Positions 8,980 to 16,695 of a stretch of 64,000 bases of DNA are shown here, piece after piece. Within the stretch, counting starts at the first letter, position 1, and every line of letters starts with the position of its first letter. Source of the DNA: Chelatococcus caeni. Lineage in GTDB: Bacteria; Pseudomonadota; Alphaproteobacteria; Rhizobiales; Beijerinckiaceae. Under the pieces are notes generated by a model. That model had not been told where the DNA came from, ran no database searches, and worked only from the letters and a program-made list of their open reading frames with translations. Position numbers and translations under genes: made by a program. Location of the stretch: NCBI RefSeq assembly GCF_014196925.1, contig NZ_JACIEN010000005.1, forward strand, positions 1-64,000, read 5' to 3'.

Positions 8980-10166
8980 CACGCCACCTTGCGCGCCGGC
9001 TCCGGCGCCTTCTGCATGACGTCGACCATCTTGGTATCGGCGCCGTTCTCGACGAGGAACTGGCGCATCTCGCGGTAGGTGTGATGATAGGCCCGGTTGA
9101 ACTTGTCGAAGAGCGACTGGTCCCAGTATTCCTCGAGCACGAAGTCCTTGCCCGAGAAGACGTCGAAGCTGGGGATCTGGTACGTCTCGGCGAATTCCAC
9201 CGTGCGGCTGTCATAGGTGAAATAGATGGACGGGGTGCCGTTCGACAGCGCCATCAGGTTGCCGTGCAGCCGGTAGCCGAGGACGATGTCCTTCTGCTGC
9301 ACCAGCGCCTCGTAGTCGGCGACGACGTCGGAATAGAACAGCCGCTCGCGATGCAGCTTCTCCATCACCTCGTCGAGATACCACTCGGAGACCCACTTGT
9401 TGGCCCGCAGCGCCTCGAAGGCCTCTTCCTTCTGCTCGGGCGTGCCGAAGACGATCTTCTTTTCCTCGACCTCGCCCTGGGCCATCAGCACCACGTCGAA
9501 GCGCTGGGCCAGCGACTTCACGAGGTCGCGGTGGAAGGTGAGATAGCGCTTGATGTCCTGCGCATAGGCCGGCGAGACCTCACGGCGCATGGTGATGCCG
9601 GCGTATTTCACCTTCTCCAGCGGCGGCAAGGTGATCGCCAGGTTCGGGTCGTTGCGGCGGAAGGCCGTGGGGCAGCCGACGATGCGCACGTTGCGGATGC
9701 CGATGTCCCACAGCACCTGCGCCGAATAGGCACCCCGCACGCCGATGGAGGTGGTGGAATCCGCCATCATGCGCAGCACGGTCTTCGTCTCGTCGGACAG
9801 TTCGATCTTGCCCTTGACCGGCGCCTGCGCGCCGATGCCGAAGGCGATGACCGGGATCTTCAGCCGCTGCAGCACCTCGAGCGTGCGGCTCCACTTCATG
9901 TCCTTGTGCACGTAGTTGGAGCCGCGCAGGAAGACGTAGTCGTATTCCCGGTTGATGCGGTCGATGTCGTCGAGGTTCGGATTGGCGATCTGCAGCACGT
10001 CGAGCTTCTCGTAGTTGAGAAGCTTCAGCGAGGAATCGAAGACGAAGGCGTCGCCGATGTTGTGATAGTGGTTGATGTGCGCCTGGACGTCCTTGTAGCG
10101 GTACCAGCGGACGCAATCGTGATCGTAGACCTCTCCCGAGGGGATCATCACGAGAATTCTTGCCAT
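8979..10166 (-). CDS. polysaccharide pyruvyl transferase family protein
   Basis: 395-aa member of the CsaB/ExoV/WcaK-type family, which transfers pyruvate from phosphoenolpyruvate to sugar hydroxyls to form ketal decorations. Supporting segments are the early DHDCVRWYRYKD, VFLRGSNYVHKD, PVIAFGIGAQAPVKG and the C-terminal GYRLHGNLMALSNGTPSIYF, whose Arg/His are hallmark residues of the family. The ATG at 10166 has a GGGAGAGG ribosome site and is preferred over an upstream frame extension. It is translationally coupled to the downstream propeller gene. Pyruvylation is a known feature of EPS II galactoglucan, which matches the rest of the operon, but acceptor specificity is inferred. Confidence 0.88.
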   Translation of the reverse strand: MARILVMIPSGEVYDHDCVRWYRYKDVQAHINHYHNIGDAFVFDSSLKLLNYEKLDVLQIANPNLDDIDRINREYDYVFLRGSNYVHKDMKWSRTLEVLQRLKIPVIAFGIGAQAPVKGKIELSDETKTVLRMMADSTTSIGVRGAYSAQVLWDIGIRNVRIVGCPTAFRRNDPNLAITLPPLEKVKYAGITMRREVSPAYAQDIKRYLTFHRDLVKSLAQRFDVVLMAQGEVEEKKIVFGTPEQKEEAFEALRANKWVSEWYLDEVMEKLHRERLFYSDVVADYEALVQQKDIVLGYRLHGNLMALSNGTPSIYFTYDSRTVEFAETYQIPSFDVFSGKDFVLEEYWDQSLFDKFNRAYHHTYREMRQFLVENGADTKMVDVMQKAPEPARKVA

Positions 10167-10206
10167 AGGACCTCTCCCTTTCACCTGTGGCGTTACGATG
10201 GACAAT

Positions 10207-11568
10207 TCAGGCGCTGCGCGCCGCCGCCGAGGGCACCTCGGCGGTGGCCCGAGTCGCGGCGCGCTCCGCCGCGACGGCGTTGTAGAGATCGAGGTGGCGC
10301 TGCGCGCACTCCTCGTAGTCGATGGGGCGGGTGATGCCCGCGCGCAGCCGGTCCCAGAGGGTCTCGTCCGTCAGCGCCTCGACCATGCGGTCGACGAGGT
10401 CCTCCGACGAGCCGACGCGGAAGTGCAGGCCGTCGACGCCGTCGGTGATCTTCTCGGCCATGCCGCCGATGTTGCTCGAGATGAGCGGGCGGCCGTGAAA
10501 GAACGATTCCTGGATGACGATGGGCGAGTTCTCCCACCAGATGGAGGGGATGATCGTCCAGTCGATGGAGCGCATCAGGCGCGGCATCTCGCTGTTCTGG
10601 TAGGCGCCGTAGAAGCGCACGCGCGGGCCGGCCCGCTCGATCAGCGCCTCGATCTTCTCCTGGAAGGGCTTGGGCTGGCGCTCGAGGTTGCCGCCGAAGA
10701 TCATCAGCTGGGCATCCTCGCCCCACACCGCCTCGGGGATGCGCCCGACCGCGTCGAGCAATACGTCGACGCCCTTGAAGGACGTGATCTGGCCGAAATA
10801 GGCGAAGCGGCAGCGCCGCCCGCCGGGCGGCAGCGGTCGCGGCGGCGCCGGCTCGGCGATGTCGAGCCCGTTCTCGATGACCGTGAAGCGCGAGGCGTCG
10901 AGCCCCCAGTCGACATAGCGCTCGACGAGGAAGCGGCTCGGCGAGACGAAATGGTCCGCGACGTCGAGGAGGCCGCGCACGAAATGCTCCCGGCGCAGGA
11001 AGCGGGCCGGCGAGATGTCGGGGAAGCAGGCGTTGCAATCCGCCGGCGAAGCGCGGTTGCAGAGCTTGGCGCCGCCGGTCTTCACCATCTGCCCGTGGTG
11101 GTGGCAGATGGAGAGGAACTCGTGGAAGGTCACGATGATCAGCGTCTCGGGCAGTGCCTGCCGCACGGCATAGAGGCATTCGAGGCCGAGGCCGATGAAG
11201 TGGTGGAAATGCACCACGTCCGGCTTCAGGTCGCGCACCACCCGCAGGAGGTCGCGCTCGATCTCCTCCGTATTGCGGTTCGACAGCAGGAAGTGGTCGT
11301 ATTCGTCGGCGTGGTACAGGATCTCGCCCTGTTTCTGGCGCAGGCTCAGGAGCGCCGTCGCGCCGTGGCGCGCGACCGGGTGGCCGACGCGGGCGAGATA
11401 GCGCGAGCCGACGCCGTCGATGCGGTTGAGCCCCTTGTGCAGGTTGTAGGACGCAATCTCGGCGCCGCCGAGCGAGAAGCTCGGGTGGCCATGCGAGACG
11501 ACGAGCACGCGCAGCGGATGGTTCGCGGCGCGCGGCGTCTGGCGGTCGGATCTCGAACGATCGGTCAT
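10207..11568 (-). CDS. GT4 glycosyltransferase with four-cysteine insert
   Basis: 453-aa retaining glycosyltransferase of the GT4 (GT-B fold) type, predicted cytoplasmic. N-terminal lobe: VLVVSHGHPSFSLGGAEI; C-terminal lobe: FAYFGQITSFKGVDVLLDA, then SIWWENSPIVIQESF with the donor-binding glutamate. An unusual insert carries Cys155, Cys170, Cys178 and Cys181 (C-x14-C-x7-C-x2-C). The same spacing recurs in the paralogue at 14609-15859, which suggests a structural metal site. The stop and start junction with the upstream large protein leaves only 2 bp. The donor sugar is unknown. Confidence 0.9.
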   Translation of the reverse strand: MTDRSRSDRQTPRAANHPLRVLVVSHGHPSFSLGGAEIASYNLHKGLNRIDGVGSRYLARVGHPVARHGATALLSLRQKQGEILYHADEYDHFLLSNRNTEEIERDLLRVVRDLKPDVVHFHHFIGLGLECLYAVRQALPETLIIVTFHEFLSICHHHGQMVKTGGAKLCNRASPADCNACFPDISPARFLRREHFVRGLLDVADHFVSPSRFLVERYVDWGLDASRFTVIENGLDIAEPAPPRPLPPGGRRCRFAYFGQITSFKGVDVLLDAVGRIPEAVWGEDAQLMIFGGNLERQPKPFQEKIEALIERAGPRVRFYGAYQNSEMPRLMRSIDWTIIPSIWWENSPIVIQESFFHGRPLISSNIGGMAEKITDGVDGLHFRVGSSEDLVDRMVEALTDETLWDRLRAGITRPIDYEECAQRHLDLYNAVAAERAATRATAEVPSAAARSA

Positions 11569-11570
11569 CT

Positions 11571-13748
11571 TCACCCCCGCATGTTGGCGACAAGGAGCGA
11601 CCAGCGGCGGTTGAAGCTCCAGCGGTCGGCACGCTGGGCGAGCTTCTGCCACGGTGTCGCAATGGCGCCGGCGTTCTCTTCCGCGGCGATCATCTCGACC
11701 TCCGGCAGCCACATGGACGGCGTGCCGGCGAGCTTGAGCTGCAGGCACAGATCGCGTCCCTTTTCCGTGGCGCCGAGATAGGAACGGTTGAAGCCGCCGG
11801 CGGCCTCCATGGCGGCGCGCGGCAGGAGGCAGCAGGCGACCGTGCCGGCGACGACGTCGCTCGGCTCGGCATTGCGCACCACGTCGCGCGGATAGCCGAT
11901 GTAGCGGTCGCTCAGCCGCCGCTCGCCATCCTCGGTCTCGAGCCACGTTCCCGCGAAGCGGATGGAATCGTCCTCGAAGACGATGGTGGGGCTGACGAGC
12001 ACCTTGCCGCCGCGGGCCCGATAGGCGCGCTCCATGCGCGACAGCCAGCCGGCCTCGCGCGGCAGCACCGAGGCGGAGAGGAAGGCGAGCGTCTCGGCGC
12101 TCGTGGCGCCTACGGCCGCCTCGAAGGCGTCGCACATGTCCTCGATGCCCTCCGCAACGACGAGCCGGAGGCGCAGCCCGTAGAAGCCGGCGAGACGCTG
12201 CGCGTCGGCTCCGACACGGTCGGCATGGCCGATGGGCACGGACAGGACGATCGGCACGTTGCGCGTCTCGGGGTCTAGCGCCAACAGGGAGAGGGCGACC
12301 GCCGCCTCCTCCGGCTCGCCGGCGGCGCCGACGACGAGCGCCAGCGGCGCCGCCTCGTCGAAGCCGAAGTCGCGCGTCTCGACGACCCGCGGCGCGGGCC
12401 GCTCCATGGCCTGCAGCATCGGCCCGATGTGGCGCTCGATGGCGACCGAGGCGGTCGCGGTGTGCGGATCGAGCGCCGACATCAGGCGCTCGAGCGCCCG
12501 GCGCGACAGGCCGCGCGTGACCGTCAGCGGATAGAAGGCGATCGTGTCCTCGTCGATCGTCAGCTCGAAATAGGTCGGGGCGTCGTCGCTCGCCGACACG
12601 CCGGGCACGAAGGCGAGGAAGCCGTGGTCGTGGCGTGAGGGATCGACGCGCCCGGCAAACAGCGGATCGTTCTGGAAGGCGTGCGTCACGTCCGGTCGCG
12701 GCAGGCGCGTCCAGGTGCCGTTGATGCCCTCGGCCATGGTGCCGCAGCGCAGGGCGATGGTGTCGACGAGCCCGTCAGGATCGAGCATCCAGCCGGAGAC
12801 GAGCATGCCGCCGCCCGGCACTTCCGCCACCATGTCCATACCGAGGCGGATCGGCTTCTGCAGCGCCGAGACGGTGTCACGGCCATCGAAGCGCTGCGCC
12901 GCACGGCGCAGCTGCCGCAGCGTCTCCGGACTCGCCTCGGCGCGCGGCAGCACGTCACGGATGTGCGCGGGCACGTCGGTAGAGGCGAGCAGCACGCGCC
13001 GGTCGTAGATGTCGAGCGAGCGCCAGCCCTCCGCACCTCGGAAGAACAGGCGCTCGAAGGCATCCGCCTCGACGGGGACCTTGCCCGGGTCGAGCAGGCC
13101 GACGAAGCCGCGGCCGTTCTCGCCGAGGTCCTCGCGCGGCACCGTGGCGGCGACGAAATCGCCGACGAGGAAGCCCTCGTGCGAGACGAGCAGGCGCGTC
13201 GCATCCGCCGGCAGCTCGGTGGACCATCCCTGCAGATAGATCTCGCCCGTGTCGAGGGCGCCCATCACCTCGACGAAACCGTCGTTGCGCGCCGCGACCT
13301 GCAGCATGTTGAGCGCCGCAGCGAGGCGCCGCTGGCTGCCCTTGCCCGCCATCAGCGCCTGGATGAGCCCGTCGACGGCCTCGGCGAAGGCGTCTCCCGC
13401 ATCGCCGGCCATGAGGTGGAGCAGCCGCGGCAGGGGCAGCGCGCGCCGCATCAGCGTGAAGCGCGCCGGCCGGCCGGCCCGCCGCATGACGACGGAGCCG
13501 AGGCGCAGGCGCCCGTTGATCTGCAGCGGTATGGCGGCCACGAAGCCGACCGCGGCGTCCGACGGCGCGCCGGGCCGGCGCCAGGAGACGACCGTCGCCT
13601 CCATGCACATCGCCGGGTCGCCGTTGAGCAGCACCTGCAGCGTCGGCGGCATGGCATCGGCCACGCCGAGGACGAGCACGAACTCCTCGCCGATGGGCGC
13701 GGCGAGCGCCGTCTCGCCGTCGATGGGCAGGTTCGCCTGGTCGGTCAC
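11571..13748 (-). CDS. large GT2-like protein with degenerate DxD motif
   Basis: 725-aa protein starting at GTG 13748 with a GGGAGAGG ribosome site. Residues 1-430 hold modules with no recognised name, including GWSTELPADATRLLVS and a GMLVSGWMLDPDG segment of the beta-sandwich type also seen in neighbouring genes. Residues about 450-725 look like a GT-A (GT2) domain related to the neighbour at 16692-18935: EAGWLSRMERAYRARGG, then VFEDDSIRFAG and AAMEAAGGF. The metal-binding DxD position reads LSASVLP near residue 557, with no aspartate. It could therefore be a non-catalytic partner or use a metal-independent mechanism. It lies in the middle of the polysaccharide operon. Confidence 0.75.
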   Translation of the reverse strand: MTDQANLPIDGETALAAPIGEEFVLVLGVADAMPPTLQVLLNGDPAMCMEATVVSWRRPGAPSDAAVGFVAAIPLQINGRLRLGSVVMRRAGRPARFTLMRRALPLPRLLHLMAGDAGDAFAEAVDGLIQALMAGKGSQRRLAAALNMLQVAARNDGFVEVMGALDTGEIYLQGWSTELPADATRLLVSHEGFLVGDFVAATVPREDLGENGRGFVGLLDPGKVPVEADAFERLFFRGAEGWRSLDIYDRRVLLASTDVPAHIRDVLPRAEASPETLRQLRRAAQRFDGRDTVSALQKPIRLGMDMVAEVPGGGMLVSGWMLDPDGLVDTIALRCGTMAEGINGTWTRLPRPDVTHAFQNDPLFAGRVDPSRHDHGFLAFVPGVSASDDAPTYFELTIDEDTIAFYPLTVTRGLSRRALERLMSALDPHTATASVAIERHIGPMLQAMERPAPRVVETRDFGFDEAAPLALVVGAAGEPEEAAVALSLLALDPETRNVPIVLSVPIGHADRVGADAQRLAGFYGLRLRLVVAEGIEDMCDAFEAAVGATSAETLAFLSASVLPREAGWLSRMERAYRARGGKVLVSPTIVFEDDSIRFAGTWLETEDGERRLSDRYIGYPRDVVRNAEPSDVVAGTVACCLLPRAAMEAAGGFNRSYLGATEKGRDLCLQLKLAGTPSMWLPEVEMIAAEENAGAIATPWQKLAQRADRWSFNRRWSLLVANMRG

Positions 13749-13785
13749 TGAGCCTCTCCCCCTGATCGAACGTCCCGCACCTGCC

Positions 13786-14592
13786 TCACACGCCCATCCT
13801 CCCGACGAGGACGAGCAGCGCCGCGATCGACGACGCGGCGGCCACGAGGCTGAGCGCGCCGAGCAGCGTCACCGCGCGACGCATGGGCCGGTCGGCCGTG
13901 TGCGTCAGGTCGCGGATGCGCTCCTCGAAATCGGCGAGCGTGCGGTCGAAGCGCATGAGGAACACCTCGATGTCCGACACGCGGCGCGTCAGCTCGGCCT
14001 GGCTCGCGCGCACCAGTTCGACAGCGGCGCCGATGCCCTCCTCGTTGGAGGACATCTTCTCCACCTGCTCGGCCGTCATCCGCAGCGCCTCGGCCGCCTC
14101 GCGCTGGATGATCTGCGAGCGGCGCTGGGCCGCGATCAGCACGTCGAGCTGGTCCAGCACCCGGCCGAGCGGCGTGTTCATCGCCGCCTCGGCCGCGCGC
14201 TCGTCCTGCGACGGCATGCGCAGCGCCACCTCCTGGCCCGTCGAGGGCGAGGTGGCGATGATGGACAGCTGGTCGGCATGGTGCAGGACGAATTCCGGCA
14301 ACTCGACCTCGAAGGCATGGGCGCCGTCGCCGACGCCGTTGCGGCGCAGGTCGACCCGCGGCTTGTCGGCCACGGTCGACAGCACCTGGCGCCCGGCGAT
14401 GAGCACCTTGATCTGCAACCGCTCCAGCGGGCGGTTGCGGTCCCACACCCAGCCGAAGAGGCGCGCGCCCTCGATGGCATCCATGCGGCCGTTGATGTCC
14501 GCGGCCAGATTGGCGGCCGCTTCTGCGGGCGCCGCCGGAGGATTTGCCGGCTGGGGCGCCGGCCGTTCGGTCGTTGCTTGCGCAGCAGTCAT
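13786..14592 (-). CDS. membrane-anchored coiled-coil protein with beta-sandwich module
   Basis: 268-aa protein, unrecognised. After a Pro/Ala-rich N-terminus (about 1-35) there is a compact module (about 40-110) with LFGWVWDRNRPLERLQIKVL and GVGDGAHAFEVELP. Similar wording occurs as an accessory domain in many alphaproteobacterial glycosyltransferases. A long charged helical region follows (about 125-235, likely coiled coil). One hydrophobic segment at the extreme C-terminus (LGALSLVAAASSIAALLVLVG) would act as a tail anchor. The ATG at 14592 was chosen because it fits the gap of 16 bp to the upstream gene. It may scaffold the glycosyltransferases at the inner membrane; this is inference from position and architecture. 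Confidence 0.65.
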   Translation of the reverse strand: MTAAQATTERPAPQPANPPAAPAEAAANLAADINGRMDAIEGARLFGWVWDRNRPLERLQIKVLIAGRQVLSTVADKPRVDLRRNGVGDGAHAFEVELPEFVLHHADQLSIIATSPSTGQEVALRMPSQDERAAEAAMNTPLGRVLDQLDVLIAAQRRSQIIQREAAEALRMTAEQVEKMSSNEEGIGAAVELVRASQAELTRRVSDIEVFLMRFDRTLADFEERIRDLTHTADRPMRRAVTLLGALSLVAAASSIAALLVLVGRMGV

Positions 14593-14608
14593 GAGGCGTT
14601 CTCCTCGT

Positions 14609-15859
14609 TCAGGCGGCGTCGGCCATGCGGCCGCCGCGGCTGTAGAGGGCGATGTGCCGGTCCGCGACCTCGCCGATATCCGGCGGCGCGACGATGCCCT
14701 CGACGAGTTTTTCCCAGAGGCCCGGGGTTTCGGCCGCATCGCGCATTGCCGAGGCGAGCGCGGACGGATCGTCCGGCCGCACGAGCAGGCCGTCGACGCC
14801 GTCGCGTACCATTTCGGCCATGCCGCCGATGCCGCTCGCGATGACCGGGCGGCGGTGACGGAAGGCCTCCTGGATGACGAGGGGGGCGTTCTCCCACCAG
14901 ATCGAGGGCATCACCACCCAGTCGACGGCCGCCATCAGGGCCGGCAGCTCGTCGCGGCGATAGGGGCCGAGCCGCACCGCCTGCGGCTCCGCGGCGGCGG
15001 CGAGCTCGTCGACCTCCGCCACGAATTGCTCGGCCTGGAACGGCGCCCCGCCATGCAGGCGCAGCGCGAAGCCATCGAGGTCCGTGAGCCGCGCCGCCGC
15101 CTTCAGCAGCACGGTGACGCCCTTCCACGGGTTGAAGTTGCCGAAATAGCCGAAAACCGGCCGCCGCCCGTCGGGGGAGGAGCGATGGGCGGCAGCCGGC
15201 ACCGCCGGCCGGCCGTTCGCGACCACCTCGATCGCGCCGGACGGCAGCCCCCACGCGACGTAGCGCTCCTTGAGGAAGCGGCTCGGCGCGATGAACAGGT
15301 CGACTTGCGAAAAATGCGTCTTCAGGTGCCGTTCGCGCAGCAGGAAGCGGTCGGCGCCGATCTCGGGGAAGCAGCCGTGGCACCGGTGCGGCGAGGCCGC
15401 GTCGCAGCGCTCGCGTCCCTTCGTGCGCACCATCAGCCCGTCATGCGCGCAGATCGGATAATAGTCGTGCAGCGTCACGACGATGCGCGTCTCGGGCAGC
15501 AGGCGCCGCACGAGGGCGATGAACTCGACGCCGACGAGCAGGAGGTGGTGGATGTGCACCACGTCCGGCCGGAAGCTCTCGATGAGGCCCTTGAGGTCCG
15601 GCACGACACCATAGGTATCGGTCTGGCTCATGTAGAAGCGGTCGAAATGGCCGCTCCACAGCACCACCTCGTCGCTGGCCCCGGGCAGGCCCTGGAAGGC
15701 CGTGCCCGGCCGCGGGTCGCGGTGGATGCGGTTGGTGGCGGCCAGGAACAGAGATTCGAGCCCCCGCTCCTTCAGACTCAGGAACAGGTCGTGCGCGAAG
15801 ATCTCCGTGCCGCCGGGATGGAAGTCGGGATGATTGTGCGCGACGACGAGCACCTTCAT
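14609..15859 (-). CDS. GT4 glycosyltransferase with four-cysteine insert
   Basis: 416-aa GT-B fold glycosyltransferase, clearly paralogous to the one at 10207-11568. N-terminus MKVLVVAHNHPDFHPGGTEI; acceptor-side VVHIHHLLLVGVEF; C-lobe FGYFGNFNPWKGVTVLLKA and SIWWENAPLVIQEAF. Cys137, Cys152, Cys160 and Cys163 repeat the paralogue's C-x14-C-x7-C-x2-C spacing exactly. The ATG at 15859 overlaps the stop of the upstream methyltransferase by 4 bp, so the two are translationally coupled. The linkage it forms cannot be predicted. Confidence 0.9.
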   Translation of the reverse strand: MKVLVVAHNHPDFHPGGTEIFAHDLFLSLKERGLESLFLAATNRIHRDPRPGTAFQGLPGASDEVVLWSGHFDRFYMSQTDTYGVVPDLKGLIESFRPDVVHIHHLLLVGVEFIALVRRLLPETRIVVTLHDYYPICAHDGLMVRTKGRERCDAASPHRCHGCFPEIGADRFLLRERHLKTHFSQVDLFIAPSRFLKERYVAWGLPSGAIEVVANGRPAVPAAAHRSSPDGRRPVFGYFGNFNPWKGVTVLLKAAARLTDLDGFALRLHGGAPFQAEQFVAEVDELAAAAEPQAVRLGPYRRDELPALMAAVDWVVMPSIWWENAPLVIQEAFRHRRPVIASGIGGMAEMVRDGVDGLLVRPDDPSALASAMRDAAETPGLWEKLVEGIVAPPDIGEVADRHIALYSRGGRMADAA

Positions 15860-16695
15860 GCGGGCACCCCCGGGCTCTTCGCCACGATGACGTCCTGGTA
15901 GTGCGGCGCGTCCGTGCCGCCGCGCCAGTGGCCGAGGCTCACGCGCTCGATGCGCAGGCCCATGGCCTCGACCGCATCCTCGACGAGGCCGGAATCGAAG
16001 CCGATGGCCCCGAGCGGCGCCTCCGGATCGGCCACCCACGTGCCGGCAGCCTCGCCGCGCTCGAAGCGCGGGCGGGCGCCGTCCCGCGCGTGGTCGCCCG
16101 GCGTGACGATGAAGGCGGTGAGGAACAGGCGCCCGCCCGGCGCGAGCAGGCGCGCGACCTCGCGCATGTAGGCCGCGATCTCGCCAAGCGGCAGGTGCGT
16201 CGCCACCGACACCATGGCGGCAAAATCGAAGCTGCCGTCCGAGAAGGGCAGCACCACGTCCTCGCCGGCGAGCGGCCCCTCCGGGTTGTAGAGCGGGTGC
16301 GCCACGTCGAGGCGGCAGAAGCGGAAATTGGGATAGACGGGCGTGATCGTCTGCGTGCACCAGGCGATGCCCTCGCCCACGGGGTCGATGCCCTCGTAGA
16401 CGGCGTCGCTGTCGAGATATTGCGTCAGCGGCACGGCCATGCGGCCGATGCCGCAGCCGATGTCGAGCACCCTGTCGGACGGCTTCAGCCCGCCGAGGCG
16501 GACGAAATGGCCGAGGAACTCGGCGCCGATGGCGCGGTAGTCACCGTCGCCGACGAAGACGTTCTCGGGCGGCGGCGCGGGCAGGAAGCGGTTGTTGAGC
16601 ACCGACTCGGAGAGCCAGGCCAGGCGCGCCTCCTCGGCCGCCGTGAGCGGCGAGGCATCGCGCGGGGGAATGCGGTGGACGGATTGGGCTGTCAT
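15856..16695 (-). CDS. class I SAM-dependent methyltransferase
   Basis: 279-aa cytoplasmic methyltransferase with the SAM-binding motif I VLDIGCGIG at residues 76-84, an acidic residue after the next strand (EGIDPVGEG), and post-motif LPFSDGSFDFAAMVSVATHLP. This fits Methyltransf_11/25-type enzymes. It overlaps the stop of the upstream large glycosyltransferase by 4 bp (start ATG 16695) and the start of the next GT4 by 4 bp. In such an operon it probably methylates a sugar residue or the chain end of the polysaccharide. The acceptor is not evident. Confidence 0.85.
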   Translation of the reverse strand: MTAQSVHRIPPRDASPLTAAEEARLAWLSESVLNNRFLPAPPPENVFVGDGDYRAIGAEFLGHFVRLGGLKPSDRVLDIGCGIGRMAVPLTQYLDSDAVYEGIDPVGEGIAWCTQTITPVYPNFRFCRLDVAHPLYNPEGPLAGEDVVLPFSDGSFDFAAMVSVATHLPLGEIAAYMREVARLLAPGGRLFLTAFIVTPGDHARDGARPRFERGEAAGTWVADPEAPLGAIGFDSGLVEDAVEAMGLRIERVSLGHWRGGTDAPHYQDVIVAKSPGVPA

